Assembly (NCBI GenBank): GCA_943787405.1
Contig: CALSMH010000006.1
Location: 1 to 44,330 of the forward strand
DNA: 44,330 bases
Reading direction: 5' to 3'
From: an uncultured Nitrosomonadaceae bacterium
Lineage (GTDB): Bacteria > Pseudomonadota > Gammaproteobacteria > Burkholderiales > Nitrosomonadaceae
The notes below the pieces were generated by a model, which made no database searches, was not told where the DNA came from, and saw only the letters and a program-made list of their open reading frames with translations. Shown here one piece after another: positions 26,747 through 37,534 of the stretch. The position numbers were made by a program, and so were the translations under genes. Each line of letters opens with the position of its first letter. Position 1 is the first letter of the stretch.

Positions 26747-28009
26747 ATGGATAATAATCCCCAGACAGAAATAACTACACATGCAAAGCGAAACATATGG
26801 ATCATATTGCTCTGCCTTGTAGCTATTATAGTAATTTTCACCACCTCATTTTGGTATAACCAAGAAATAGCAGTGGCCGCAAGGCCTGTGGCACCAAAAA
26901 AAATTCAAATTGTAAGCGCTGTAGTTAAAAAACATAATGTTCCGATAAAACTTACCGCTAACGGTACAGTTATCTCTCAACAAACAGTGGAAGTCCGACC
27001 TCAGCTTAGTGCCATAGTTAAAATTGTACATATCAAGGAAGGTCAATTTGTTCAGAAGGGCGACAAATTATTCACACTTGATGCGCGTACAGAAAATGCA
27101 AATCTAAATAAAGCAGAAGCACAGCTTGCTAGATCTAATGCAGATTTTGAAAATGCCATACGAAACCTTAAGCGCCAAAAGAAACTATTTGAGCAAAAAT
27201 TTATTTCGCAAGCTGCTCTTGATACAGCCCAGAAAGATTTTGACAGCTTAAAAGGAAAGCTTGATTTTGATAAGGCCTTTGTTCAGGAGAGTCTTGTAGC
27301 GCATGGCTTTACAACAATTACTGCTCCTATTTCAGGGCGAACCGGATCGATTCCAGTGCATCCTGGCAGCTTGGTACAGCCTAATATAGCAATTCCTGGT
27401 AGCGTGACACAGCCTCGCAGTGCTGTCTTAGTTAGTATCACGCAGATTAATCCAATTAATATAAGATTTACATTACCAGAACGTAAATTGTTAACACTAC
27501 AACAAGCGCTTGCTAAAGGAGATGTAACTGTCAGCGCAGAACTAGATGCCGCCGGAGAGCCATTAATAGAAGGACGATTAATATTTATTGATAATGCGGT
27601 AGATACACAAAGCGGAAGTATATTAATCAAAGCAGAATTTCCTAACCAGAATAAAAAGCTCTGGCCAGGTATGTTTGTTACTGTAGTGTTGACTCCTGAA
27701 GTAATCATTGATGCACTCACAGTACCGGTACAAGCAGTACAAACCGGACCAGAGAATAAATTTCTGTACGTAATTGGAAAAGATAACAAAGTAGAGCCAA
27801 GGACAATCATAGTACGTTTAATTCAGGATGGGATTGCTGTAGTAGAAGGAGCTACACCGGGTACAAAAATTGTCGTAGAGGGTGGGCAGAATCTAAGGCC
27901 AGGCAGCACCGTGATAGAAACAAAATCACCAAAACATGAGACCAAATCTAGTAATAATGTAATAAATAGTTTTACCGATAATTACATCTCTAATAAGATG
28001 CTGGGATAA
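26747..28009 (+). CDS. RND efflux periplasmic adaptor (membrane fusion protein)
   Basis: Periplasmic adaptor of a tripartite RND exporter, linking the inner-membrane pump to an outer-membrane channel. The 420-residue protein has one N-terminal membrane anchor (about residues 16-34), a lipoyl-like half (VRPQLSAIVKIVHIKEGQFVQKGDKLFTLD), a coiled-coil hairpin rich in Ala/Lys/Asn (about 115-165), the second lipoyl half ITAPISGRTGSIPVHPGSLV, a beta-barrel domain and a C-terminal domain (KVEPRTIIV). This is the AcrA/MdtA layout. It is followed by the pump gene after ten bases, so the two form an operon. Substrate cannot be read from the adaptor. Confidence 0.92.
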   Translation: MDNNPQTEITTHAKRNIWIILLCLVAIIVIFTTSFWYNQEIAVAARPVAPKKIQIVSAVVKKHNVPIKLTANGTVISQQTVEVRPQLSAIVKIVHIKEGQFVQKGDKLFTLDARTENANLNKAEAQLARSNADFENAIRNLKRQKKLFEQKFISQAALDTAQKDFDSLKGKLDFDKAFVQESLVAHGFTTITAPISGRTGSIPVHPGSLVQPNIAIPGSVTQPRSAVLVSITQINPINIRFTLPERKLLTLQQALAKGDVTVSAELDAAGEPLIEGRLIFIDNAVDTQSGSILIKAEFPNQNKKLWPGMFVTVVLTPEVIIDALTVPVQAVQTGPENKFLYVIGKDNKVEPRTIIVRLIQDGIAVVEGATPGTKIVVEGGQNLRPGSTVIETKSPKHETKSSNNVINSFTDNYISNKMLG

Positions 28010-28019
28010 TAGAAGAATA

Positions 28020-31000
28020 ATGAATCTCTCAGAGTTATGTATTCGTCGACCGGTTATGACGGTGCTATTATCAGCCTCAGCCATTATTGCTGGAATTATT
28101 GCATACAATAACCTACCTATTGCTGCATTACCAAGTTACGACTCCCCTACTATTTCTGTCAGAGCAACACTTCCAGGCGCCAGCCCTGAAATCATGGCCT
28201 CATCGGTTGCTACAAAGCTAGAACGAGAATTTGCCATCATCTCTGGGCTTGAGGTCATCAGCTCACATAGCACACTAAGTAATACCCAGATTACGCTAGA
28301 GTTTGAACAAAATAGAGACATTGATAATGCTTCTATTGATGTACAGGCAGCTCTATTGCGGGCGCAAAAAACACTGCCGATTGAAATGACCTCACCACCT
28401 TCCTATCGTAAGATCAATCCAGCCGAGTCATCTATTCTCTATCTTGCTTTATCATCACCTTCAATGTCACTTTCGAAGCTAAATGACTTTGCTGAAAATT
28501 TTGTTTCTCCGGCTATTTCCAATCTTCCTGGTGTTGCACAAATTGGAATCTATGGACAAAAGAAATATGCCGTGCGCGTACAGGTCAATCCCAACGCATT
28601 AGCCGCACGTAATTTGAGTATGGATGATATTGCTACGGCACTAAATAATGCAAACCCTAATTCACCAATCGGTACACTAGATGGTCCACGTCAATCCCTT
28701 ACTATTCAAGCAAATAAACAACTTAGTAATGCTAATGATTTTTCAAATATAGTTGTGGCCATATCTCCTACTGGTGGCCCAGTTAGGCTCTCCGATGTAG
28801 CAGATGTTATGGATAGCATAGAGTCTGTTAGGACAGCTAGCTGGACCAATGATGATCGCTCTATCACACTTGCTGTTAAGCGGTTACCAGGAGGCAATAC
28901 TGTTGAAACTGTTAATGCCATTAGGGCATCGCTGCCAGGTCTTATTGCACAAATGCCACAATCAGTTGACCTAAAAATTACTGGCGACTACTCAACTTCA
29001 ATTAGGGATGCTATTCATGATGCCCAATTGACGCTATTAATTACTATTGCTTTAGTTGTACTGATAATTTTCTTGTTCCTACGAAAAGCTACAGCCACCA
29101 TTATTCCAGTGCTTTCATTACCAATTTCATTATTAAGCGCAACTGCCTTAATGTATGCTTTTGATTACAGTCTGGATAATATTTCCTTACTCGCTATAAC
29201 CCTTGCAGTTGGCCTAGTGGTAGATGATTCTATTGTTGTGTTAGAGAACATCGTCCGTCACATTGAAAAGGGAGAATCTCCATTACAAGCGGCAATACAA
29301 GGATCTAAAGAGGTAAGTTTCACCATTATTTCAATCTCACTTTCGCTAGTAGCTGTATTTATTCCCATTTTCTTTATGCCAGGTGTAATTGGATTACTTT
29401 TCCATGAATTTGCTGCAGTAGTAGGAATTGCGGTATTAATGTCAGCTATAGTGTCACTAACTATAATCCCGATGATGGCTAGCCGCTACCTTAATCAACA
29501 AGATTCAGAGGATAAAAGCATACAATTAACGGGATGGTTTGCAAGAGGCTTTAATAAAACATTATCCCTTTATGAACACGCCCTTGATTGGGCTTTGTTC
29601 CATAAAAGAATCACTCTGGGCGTGGCAGTTGCTACATTTTTTGCAACAGGGGTATTATTTGTCGTGCTCCCAAAAGGCTTCTTTCCTGAAGAAGATATTG
29701 GAAGAATCAGAGTATCTGTAGAAACAGTTGAAGACATATCTTTTCCTGCTATGTCTAAACTATTACAACAAACAAATCAGATGATGCTAACTCACCCTGC
29801 TGTTAAAACTATAGTTTCATACGCTGACAATACCAACAATGCAACTCTATATATCCAACTTAAACCGCTTGGTGAACGTCAGCCTATGAAAAAAATACTA
29901 GAGGATTTACGTAATAAAGTTCAGGTTATACCAGGCATTAAAGTCTATCTAAATCCCCTACAGAATCTTCGATTAGGGGGGCGTCGCAGTAAGAGTCGAT
30001 ATCAATACGTTATGCGTAGCGTACACACCGAGAATTTAAATGAGGCGGCTACAGGAATCATGTCTCTTATGGTGAAGGACAAAGATATATTTCGTGATGT
30101 AACTAGTGATGCTAAATTAAAGGGTTTACAAGCCCGTATGAATATTAATCGTGACAAAGCCAACCTTTTAGGTGTGGAAATTGCTGATATCCGATCGGCA
30201 TTATATAGCGCTTTCGGTGAGCGCCAGGTATCAACAATTTACACATCAAGCAATAGTTATCAAGTTATCATGCAGGTCGCAGATGAACATCGTATAGATG
30301 AAAGCAATCTTGGCAAGATATATGTTCGTAGCAAAAATGACTCATTAGTTCCGTTATCAACCGTTGCGTCCGTAGAGCGTGAAGCAGGGCCAATTTCAAT
30401 CAATCATGCCGGACAATTAGAGGCACAAACAATTTCATTTAACCTAGTAGCTGGCGCCTCACTTGGTGAAGCCACCAATCAAATAGAGCTATTTAAAAAT
30501 GAACTTAATATACCGGCAGGCATACTAACAAGCTACGCTGGAGATGCTGCTGCATTCCAGTCTTCGCAGACAAGCCAAATATTTTTAATTGTTGCCGCAC
30601 TTTTAGTTATATATGTATTACTGGGCGTATTATATGAAAGTTATATTCACCCAATAACAATTCTTTCTGGTCTGCCTTCAGCAGCTGTGGGTGCATTAGC
30701 AATGCTGTGGATATTTAATATGGAACTTTCAATAATTGCCATGATTGGCATACTGATGCTTATAGGTATAGTCAAGAAAAATGCAATTATGATGATTGAT
30801 TTTGCTCTTGATGCACAACGTAACAGTAACATGCAGCCATACGAAGCAATACGGACTGCTTGTTTATTAAGATTTAGACCAATTATGATGACCACATTAG
30901 TGGCCTTAATGGGAGCAATTCCTATTGCAATAGGCTTAGGTGCAGGCGCTGAACTCAGGCAACCACTGGGACTTGCTGTAGTTGGAGGGCTAATTTTCTC

Positions 31001-31079
31001 ACAATTGATTACACTTTTTATTACACCAGTAATCTATCTTTATCTAGATCGATTTTCTAAAAGCGCTCCTGTTCAATAA
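28020..31079 (+). CDS. RND multidrug-type efflux pump (HAE1, MdtB/MdtC-like)
   Basis: Inner-membrane proton-driven exporter of 1019 residues, 12 membrane segments and two large periplasmic loops. It starts with the family pattern LCIRRPVMTVLLSASAIIAG. TM4 carries GLVVDDSIVVLEN with the paired proton-relay Asp at 402-403, as in AcrB and MdtC; heavy-metal (HME) pumps have a different TM4 pattern, so metal export is less likely. FFPEEDIGRIRVSVE and GILMLIGIVKKNAIMMIDFAL are further signatures. No outer-membrane factor is encoded nearby, so a TolC-like channel from elsewhere must be used. Convergent with serB, 12 bases apart. Confidence 0.93.
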   Translation: MNLSELCIRRPVMTVLLSASAIIAGIIAYNNLPIAALPSYDSPTISVRATLPGASPEIMASSVATKLEREFAIISGLEVISSHSTLSNTQITLEFEQNRDIDNASIDVQAALLRAQKTLPIEMTSPPSYRKINPAESSILYLALSSPSMSLSKLNDFAENFVSPAISNLPGVAQIGIYGQKKYAVRVQVNPNALAARNLSMDDIATALNNANPNSPIGTLDGPRQSLTIQANKQLSNANDFSNIVVAISPTGGPVRLSDVADVMDSIESVRTASWTNDDRSITLAVKRLPGGNTVETVNAIRASLPGLIAQMPQSVDLKITGDYSTSIRDAIHDAQLTLLITIALVVLIIFLFLRKATATIIPVLSLPISLLSATALMYAFDYSLDNISLLAITLAVGLVVDDSIVVLENIVRHIEKGESPLQAAIQGSKEVSFTIISISLSLVAVFIPIFFMPGVIGLLFHEFAAVVGIAVLMSAIVSLTIIPMMASRYLNQQDSEDKSIQLTGWFARGFNKTLSLYEHALDWALFHKRITLGVAVATFFATGVLFVVLPKGFFPEEDIGRIRVSVETVEDISFPAMSKLLQQTNQMMLTHPAVKTIVSYADNTNNATLYIQLKPLGERQPMKKILEDLRNKVQVIPGIKVYLNPLQNLRLGGRRSKSRYQYVMRSVHTENLNEAATGIMSLMVKDKDIFRDVTSDAKLKGLQARMNINRDKANLLGVEIADIRSALYSAFGERQVSTIYTSSNSYQVIMQVADEHRIDESNLGKIYVRSKNDSLVPLSTVASVEREAGPISINHAGQLEAQTISFNLVAGASLGEATNQIELFKNELNIPAGILTSYAGDAAAFQSSQTSQIFLIVAALLVIYVLLGVLYESYIHPITILSGLPSAAVGALAMLWIFNMELSIIAMIGILMLIGIVKKNAIMMIDFALDAQRNSNMQPYEAIRTACLLRFRPIMMTTLVALMGAIPIAIGLGAGAELRQPLGLAVVGGLIFSQLITLFITPVIYLYLDRFSKSAPVQ

Positions 31080-31091
31080 CTCTTTCCTCAT

Positions 31092-31922
31092 TTATTGAAA
31101 AATATTAATAACCCCATCTAATCCAACATGATTAATTGCGTATGTTGCATTCTCTTGGACAATAGGCTTCGCATGATAAGCTATGCTTACTCCTGCTTCT
31201 GCAAACATGGATAAATCATTAGCGCCATCACCAATAGCCATTAAATTTTCCTTCCTAAAACCGAGTTTATTGCAAATTTTATTAAGTGCCCAACCTTTTC
31301 CCTTCGCTCCAAAGACTTCACCTAACAGCCTACCGGTTAGCCTACCGTTTACAGTCTCAAGTGTATTAGCGAAAGTGTAGTCTAATCCTAATCTATCTTT
31401 TAATTTGTCGGTGAAGAAAGTAAATCCTCCTGAAATAAGCATGGTTTTAATTCCGGCAATTTTCAACTGCTTTAACATCTTCTCTGCACCTGGGTTAAAT
31501 ATTAGCCTTTCATCATAAACTCTCTGAAGAACACTATGGTCCAACCCTTTAAGTAGTGCTACACGTTGAATAAGACCTTCAGAGAAATCAATTTCACCGT
31601 ACATTGCTTTTTCTGTAATCTCAGCTACTTGTTTCCTGATGCCATGAACATCAGCAATCTCATCAATCGTCTCAATACCGACAAGAGTGGAGTCCATATC
31701 CATGGCTATCAAACGAAACTGATTAAGACTTTCATGTTCACCTACAAATGCAAAGTCAAGCTCGGCTTCTAGGCAAAGGGATGATATTCGGTCCCGTTGA
31801 CTAGCATCAATAAGACGAAATGCATTCCCATTTATACGTTCAATTTTACTGGCGCCAGAGAGGTTTGCGAGCTGCCTTAGATCGCGTGTCTCAATCTCAA
31901 TTCCCTGGATAATTAAATCCAT
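31092..31922 (-). CDS. serB: Phosphoserine phosphatase SerB
   Basis: HAD-superfamily hydrolase making serine from O-phosphoserine, the last step of serine synthesis. The 276-residue protein has motif I DMDST (75-79, nucleophile Asp first), the substrate-specifying ETIDEIAD Glu, motif II ISGG in TMLISGGFTFF, Lys motif III in FGAKGKGWAL and motif IV GDGANDLSM. An approximately 65-residue N-terminal segment with a degenerate ACT-like fold precedes it, shorter than in E. coli. It lies downstream of mfd on the same strand, 81 bases apart, an adjacency seen in other Betaproteobacteria. Confidence 0.95.
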   Translation of the reverse strand: MDLIIQGIEIETRDLRQLANLSGASKIERINGNAFRLIDASQRDRISSLCLEAELDFAFVGEHESLNQFRLIAMDMDSTLVGIETIDEIADVHGIRKQVAEITEKAMYGEIDFSEGLIQRVALLKGLDHSVLQRVYDERLIFNPGAEKMLKQLKIAGIKTMLISGGFTFFTDKLKDRLGLDYTFANTLETVNGRLTGRLLGEVFGAKGKGWALNKICNKLGFRKENLMAIGDGANDLSMFAEAGVSIAYHAKPIVQENATYAINHVGLDGVINIFQ

Positions 31923-32003
31923 ACCGTATATCCTCTTAGCATTAATATGCTATTTTTGATTCACTAAATAACTATAAAAAAATTAGCTTTAATTGGCTCC
32001 TGA

Positions 32004-35000
32004 TCAGCTCAATTCTTTAATCAAACTATTTATTTTTACTACGCGTTCGGGGATGCTATCAATTTTTACTTTAACTCTAAGACAGTCAGGACCAGCAAAG
32101 CTGTATTCAGAGTTAGCTTGAACAAGACTAATAATTTTTCCTGCATCAACCTTAGGATCGGCAATAAATTGCAGCAATATACTTTCAGCAGTAGCATCTA
32201 TGCGTGATACTCCTAAAGGTCTTGCTGCGATACGCAATCGATGACATTCCAGTAATGTTCTGACCGGATCAGGAAAAACTCCGAAACGATCAACAAGCTC
32301 CTTATACATATCATCGAGCTGGTCACTACTCTCACAGTTTGCCATTCTTTTATATAAAACTAGACGCTCATGTATGTCATGACAGTAATGATCTGGCAGC
32401 AAAGAAGGCGCATGCAAGTTTATCTCTGTAGTAACGCCTAATGGATTCTGCATATCTGGCTCATTTCCTTCTTTTAAAGATTTTATAGCAGTATCTAAGA
32501 GGGTACTGTAAAGATTAAATCCAATTTCAGACATCTCTCCACTCTGAGACTCCCCAAGAACCTCACCTGCACCACGGATCTCTAGATCATGCATGGCTAA
32601 ATAATACCCCACGCCTAACCCTTCCATTGTCTGGATCGCATCAATGCGTTTCTTAGCTTTTGTATTTAAAGACTCATCTTCTGGTACGAGTAAATATGCA
32701 TAAGCCTGATGGTGCGAACGACCAACACGTCCACGGAGTTGGTGCAACTGTGCTAGACCAAATTTATCTGCACGATCGATGATAATTGTATTGGCACTTG
32801 GAATATCAATCCCAGTCTCAATAATTGTAGTACAAAGGAGCATATTGAATTGCTGCCTATAAAAATTCCTCATCACATGCTCAAGATCTCGTTCACGCAT
32901 TTGTCCATGAGCAATTTCGATATTTACTTCAGGTAATAACCGTTTTAGATTATTGTATGTAGACTGAATTGTATCAACAGAATTATGTAAATAATAAATC
33001 TGCCCACCCCGCTTTATTTCCCGCAAACATGCTTCCCGAATAACACCTTTAGAGTAACGATTAACAAAAGTTTTGATGGCAAGCCGTCGCTGTGGTGCTG
33101 TATTAATTACAGAAAAATCACGAAGTCCTTCTAATGACATGGAAAGTGTACGAGGAATAGGTGTGGCAGTTAGCGTTAAAATATCTACCTCAGATTTAAG
33201 CTTCTTAAGCTGATCCTTCTGTCGAACACCAAATCGATGTTCCTCATCTATAATAACCAGCCCTAGATTTTTGAACTTGACATTTTTTTGAATTAATTTA
33301 TGAGTTCCAATAACGATATCTATTCTGCCCTCAGCTAATTCCTCTACTACCTTGGTCTGCTCTTTAGCTGAACGAAAACGTGACATCTCTGCAATGACCA
33401 CTGGCCATTGATTCGCAATTAAACCAAACCGATCAGAAAAATTCTGGAAGTGCTGTTCTGCAAGCAAAGTCGTAGGTACTAGTATAGCCACCTGTTTTCC
33501 ATTTGAAGCGGCGACAAAAGCGGCCCTTAATGCTACTTCTGTTTTACCAAAACCGACATCACCACAAACCAATCGATCCATTGGTTTATCTGAATTTAGG
33601 TCTTGAATTACAGCGTTAATGGCAGAAGCCTGGTCAGGTGTTTCTTCAAAACCGAAACCTTCAGAAAAAGCTTCATAATCATGCTGAATAATTCCAAATT
33701 TATAACCTACTCGATTTGCACGTTGCGCATATAAATTTAGTAGTTCAGCAGCAGTATCACGAATCTGCTTAATTGCTTTACACTTAGCCTTATCCCATTG
33801 ACCGCTACCAAGTTTATGTAAAGGGGCAGACTCTGGCGCTGCCCCACTATATCGGCTGATAAGGTGTAGCTGTGACACAGGAACATAAAGTTTATCTCCC
33901 CTAGCGTACTCAAGTAAGAGAAACTCACTCAGTTGTTTAGCATTACCATCTCCCATGTCCATATTTACTAAACCTGAATAATGGCCAATTCCATGTTGTT
34001 CATGAACTACAGGATCTCCAATTTTTACTTCGGACAAATCACGGAATATTGTATCCGTTACTGATGCTGCATTTTTCGAGTCGCGCTCACGCCTTTTATA
34101 AAGATGTATAGCATAAAGCTCACTCTCAGTAATAAGAGCAAAAGCTTCTTCGTTAAGAATGAATCCTTCATGCAATGAAGACACACAGAGCATAAAAGGT
34201 TCTATACTTTCTAAAAATTGAATATAGTCATTACAAATTGTAGGAGATAAATCATACTGCTTCAAATGGTCAACAATCAGTTCACGTCTTCCTAGGCTTT
34301 CTACTAGAAGTAATACGCGCTTACCAGCTGACGTAAATTCATCTACAAATATTGCCAATTTTTCTGCAGGGTTAGTGGCACGTCGGTCAATCTGTACGGG
34401 TGGAAGAAAGCTAGTAAGCCCCTTAATTCCTGACTTAGATTCTTTCGATTTCGGTTGAATCTTAATTCTTGAATATGGCGCAAGGGTCCTGAAAAAATCT
34501 TCAGAAGTAAGAAATAAATCCTCTGGGGGAATAAGAGGACGACTAGAATCCCCCCGCAATAACTTATAACGAGATAAGGTATCACACCAGAATCTTTCTA
34601 TCTCTGAATGAATATCGTGATGCAGACATAGCAACATAGACTCTGGTAGGTAATCAAATAACGTTGCCGTTTGCTCAAAAAATAACGGGAGATAATATTC
34701 AATCCCTGCTGGGAGGATTCCTTTACCAACATCTTTATAAATACGGCACTTTGTTGGATCCCCCTCAAATTTCTCACGAAAACTCCCCCGGAAACATGCA
34801 CGGCCATCCTCATTAAATGGAAACTCACGTGCCGGTAATAACCGAACCTCATCTACCGGATAAATACTTCTTTGTGTATCCACATCGAACGTTTTGATAG
34901 TCTCTATTTCTTTATCCATCCTATCTACACGATAAGGCAAAGAACTGCCCATCGGAAATAAGTCAATTAGCCCGCCACGCACACTGTATTCTCCTGGAGA

Positions 35001-35462
35001 AATTACCTGAGATACATGGGTATAACCTGCTAATGTCATCTGACTAAGAAATAATTCCAACTCGAATACTTCTCCACGCTTAATAAAAAATGTATACGCA
35101 GCAAGATACTCACGTGGTGACATACGATAGAGCGCTGTGGTTACAGGAACAATCAATACATCGCAGGAACTGTTCATAACTTGATAAAGAGTAGCAAGTC
35201 GTTCTGAGATCAGATCGTGATGGGGAGAAAGATTATCGTAAGGAAGTGTTTCCCAATCTGGTAACAGATGCACCTTCAAGCCAGGCGAGAAAAAAGGAAT
35301 TTCTTCTAACAGTCTTTGAGCTTCTAACGCGCTAGAAGCAATGATGACAATAGGCCTTTCCTGTTGCGCTATTTTTGCAAGAATGTAGGCGTCGCTAGAC
35401 CCATCAAAATTAGAATAATTAGAAACTGAACCTAATTTGGGAGGCTTAAATTTAAATTTCAT
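32004..35462 (-). CDS. mfd: Transcription-repair coupling factor Mfd
   Basis: DNA translocase that removes stalled RNA polymerase from lesions and recruits UvrA. The 1152-residue protein shows the UvrB-like N-terminal domains (LLPDWETLPYDNLSPHHDLISERL; YSVRGGLIDLFPMG), the RNA polymerase-interaction domain (IGDPVVHEQHGIGHYSGL) and the RecG-like motor: Walker A CGDVGFGKTEVALRAAF, DEEHRFGVRQKDQL, LTATPIPRTLSM, then RGRVGRS and the TRG region. The C-terminal regulatory domain (about 1000-1152, LPDHYCHDIHERLVLYKRM) is complete. No truncation seen. No good ribosome-binding site consensus is evident upstream. Confidence 0.97.
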   Translation of the reverse strand: MKFKFKPPKLGSVSNYSNFDGSSDAYILAKIAQQERPIVIIASSALEAQRLLEEIPFFSPGLKVHLLPDWETLPYDNLSPHHDLISERLATLYQVMNSSCDVLIVPVTTALYRMSPREYLAAYTFFIKRGEVFELELFLSQMTLAGYTHVSQVISPGEYSVRGGLIDLFPMGSSLPYRVDRMDKEIETIKTFDVDTQRSIYPVDEVRLLPAREFPFNEDGRACFRGSFREKFEGDPTKCRIYKDVGKGILPAGIEYYLPLFFEQTATLFDYLPESMLLCLHHDIHSEIERFWCDTLSRYKLLRGDSSRPLIPPEDLFLTSEDFFRTLAPYSRIKIQPKSKESKSGIKGLTSFLPPVQIDRRATNPAEKLAIFVDEFTSAGKRVLLLVESLGRRELIVDHLKQYDLSPTICNDYIQFLESIEPFMLCVSSLHEGFILNEEAFALITESELYAIHLYKRRERDSKNAASVTDTIFRDLSEVKIGDPVVHEQHGIGHYSGLVNMDMGDGNAKQLSEFLLLEYARGDKLYVPVSQLHLISRYSGAAPESAPLHKLGSGQWDKAKCKAIKQIRDTAAELLNLYAQRANRVGYKFGIIQHDYEAFSEGFGFEETPDQASAINAVIQDLNSDKPMDRLVCGDVGFGKTEVALRAAFVAASNGKQVAILVPTTLLAEQHFQNFSDRFGLIANQWPVVIAEMSRFRSAKEQTKVVEELAEGRIDIVIGTHKLIQKNVKFKNLGLVIIDEEHRFGVRQKDQLKKLKSEVDILTLTATPIPRTLSMSLEGLRDFSVINTAPQRRLAIKTFVNRYSKGVIREACLREIKRGGQIYYLHNSVDTIQSTYNNLKRLLPEVNIEIAHGQMRERDLEHVMRNFYRQQFNMLLCTTIIETGIDIPSANTIIIDRADKFGLAQLHQLRGRVGRSHHQAYAYLLVPEDESLNTKAKKRIDAIQTMEGLGVGYYLAMHDLEIRGAGEVLGESQSGEMSEIGFNLYSTLLDTAIKSLKEGNEPDMQNPLGVTTEINLHAPSLLPDHYCHDIHERLVLYKRMANCESSDQLDDMYKELVDRFGVFPDPVRTLLECHRLRIAARPLGVSRIDATAESILLQFIADPKVDAGKIISLVQANSEYSFAGPDCLRVKVKIDSIPERVVKINSLIKELS

Positions 35463-35627
35463 CTAAACCCGTACTAAAATTATTGTTAAAACCAAAAAAC
35501 TAATATCTTCGTTAAATTTAATCATTATATGTAAATTTCCTAACCAGGTTAATTACCAGTTTATGCCTGAGTTTTTGAGTAAAATATAAGGAAAGACTCT
35601 TAATCTATATGAATTTTAGATAGTTCC

Positions 35628-37382
35628 TTATACTGGGACCCAATGCTCTAATATAAGTTGCAAACTTTCATTGCCGCCGTATTTATTTATATTAAGGCGA
35701 TAAACAGCATTAATCGTTTCAGGAAGAGAGTTCTCATGAAAGAACAACATCGATTCATAAAGCTGACCTAATTTTTGTTCATCATCATCTAAATAAAATT
35801 TTCTCAATTTCAATTTAAGGTGCTTTCCCCCTACCACATACTGATCTTCCACTCTGAAGCGAGCATTAAATGTAGGGTATGGAAAACCTTGTCCCCACAC
35901 TTTCTCTGCGAAATTATGAGCTAAATCTAGATTCATCTCTGATTCATGTAAATCACCATCTGTTTCAATAATACGTAAGAGATCTCCGGAAGAGAGTAAA
36001 GCCTTTGCTGTTTTCTCAAAAGCATTCTGGAATTTATCAAGATTATTTCGATGTATAGTCAACCCTGCTGCTGCTGCATGACCACCGAATTTTAATAGTA
36101 ATCCGGGATTACGTTTTGAAACTATATCTAAGGCATCTCGAAGATGAAATCCGGGAATAGACCTTCCTGAACCTTTTATCTCATCAACGTCTCCAGGAGC
36201 AAATATAATTACAGGCCTGTGTAATTTATCTTTAATACGAGATGCAAGAATTCCGATTACCCCCTGGTGCCAACAAGAATCAAATAGAACTATACTATTT
36301 GGAATCTGATCTTTCTGACTTAAATTCGGGCAAATAAGGATTTTCTCTATCAGAATTTCCGCACTACTTTTCATATCAGTTTCTATTTCTCGGCGCTGAT
36401 GATTAAGTGCATCAAGCTGCTGAGAAAATTTCATGGCATGTGATTCGTTATCAGTAATAAGGCACTCAATACCCAGTGACATATCATTAAGTCTCCCTGC
36501 TGCATTTAACCTTGGCCCCAACATGAATCCTAAATCATCAGTTGATATTTGCCTAAAATCTCTTCGTACTACATGAAGTAAAGTATTTATACCCACACAA
36601 CCGCGTCCACTTCGAATACGATACAGCCCCTGTTGCACTAAAATACGGTTATTCATATCTAGTTTCACAACATCAGCAACAGTGCCTAGCGCTACCAGGT
36701 CAAGTAACCTGGCAAGGTTAGGTTCCTTCTCTGAGGAAAACGTTCCACGCGAACGGAATTCAGCACGTAAAGCAAGCATCAAATAAAACATCACACCAAC
36801 GCCCGCTATATTCTTACTTGGAAAATTACAGTCTGGTTGATTTGGATTCACTATGGAAGCTGCATCTGGCAAACTATCTCCAGCCAAATGATGGTCTGTA
36901 ATAAGAACTTTTATACCAAGGCGATTAGCTTCTTCTACTCCTTCTATACTAGCGATTCCATTATCCACTGTAATGATTATATCGGGCCTACTTCCATCAG
37001 TTGGGTTGGCAGCTAATCGCACGATCTCTGGGGTCAAGCCATAACCATGCTCAAAACGATTTGGCACCAGATAATTCACAACTGCACCAAATTCTCTCAA
37101 TGCACGTATTCCTACTGCACATGCAGTTGCTCCATCTGAATCGTAATCCGCCACTATCAGTAAACGTTTTTTTTCAGTTATTGCATCCGCAAGGATTGCG
37201 GCCATTATCAAGATATTCTTAAGGTGCCAAAATGGGATTAGCTGAGACAGGTCTTCTGTAATCTGCTTAGGCTCATCAATTCCTCGGGCAGCATAAACAC
37301 GAGCTAAAGCAGGATGAATTTCATTCCCAACTAATAATTTTAAGGCGGCAGAAGTATAACTTCGGGTAACAATATTTGTCAT
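35628..37382 (-). CDS. recJ: Single-stranded-DNA-specific exonuclease RecJ
   Basis: 5'-3' exonuclease on single-stranded DNA in recombination and mismatch repair. The 584-residue protein has the DHH phosphoesterase motifs IVADYDSDGATAC (motif I; the third position is Ser where most RecJ have Ala or Val), ITVDNGIAS, LITDHHLAGDSLPDAASIVNPNQPDC split over one block (DHH motif), and GTVADVVKLD. The DHHA1 motif GHAAAAGL with its conserved GGH (KFGGHAAAAGLT) follows, then an OB fold. Length is normal. It lies upstream of mfd on the same strand, separated by 165 bases with no gene. Confidence 0.96.
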   Translation of the reverse strand: MTNIVTRSYTSAALKLLVGNEIHPALARVYAARGIDEPKQITEDLSQLIPFWHLKNILIMAAILADAITEKKRLLIVADYDSDGATACAVGIRALREFGAVVNYLVPNRFEHGYGLTPEIVRLAANPTDGSRPDIIITVDNGIASIEGVEEANRLGIKVLITDHHLAGDSLPDAASIVNPNQPDCNFPSKNIAGVGVMFYLMLALRAEFRSRGTFSSEKEPNLARLLDLVALGTVADVVKLDMNNRILVQQGLYRIRSGRGCVGINTLLHVVRRDFRQISTDDLGFMLGPRLNAAGRLNDMSLGIECLITDNESHAMKFSQQLDALNHQRREIETDMKSSAEILIEKILICPNLSQKDQIPNSIVLFDSCWHQGVIGILASRIKDKLHRPVIIFAPGDVDEIKGSGRSIPGFHLRDALDIVSKRNPGLLLKFGGHAAAAGLTIHRNNLDKFQNAFEKTAKALLSSGDLLRIIETDGDLHESEMNLDLAHNFAEKVWGQGFPYPTFNARFRVEDQYVVGGKHLKLKLRKFYLDDDEQKLGQLYESMLFFHENSLPETINAVYRLNINKYGGNESLQLILEHWVPV

Positions 37383-37534
37383 TCGGAAAACGAGCTTAAT
37401 TTCTATTCTTTAAAAATATTATCCAAAAACAGAAGTATTGGAATATTTATACAATATCCCTCTTTGGGAAAGAATCCTATATCCATATTATATAAGATAT
37501 TGAAAACCGACAAAATATATTAAATTGAGAACGA

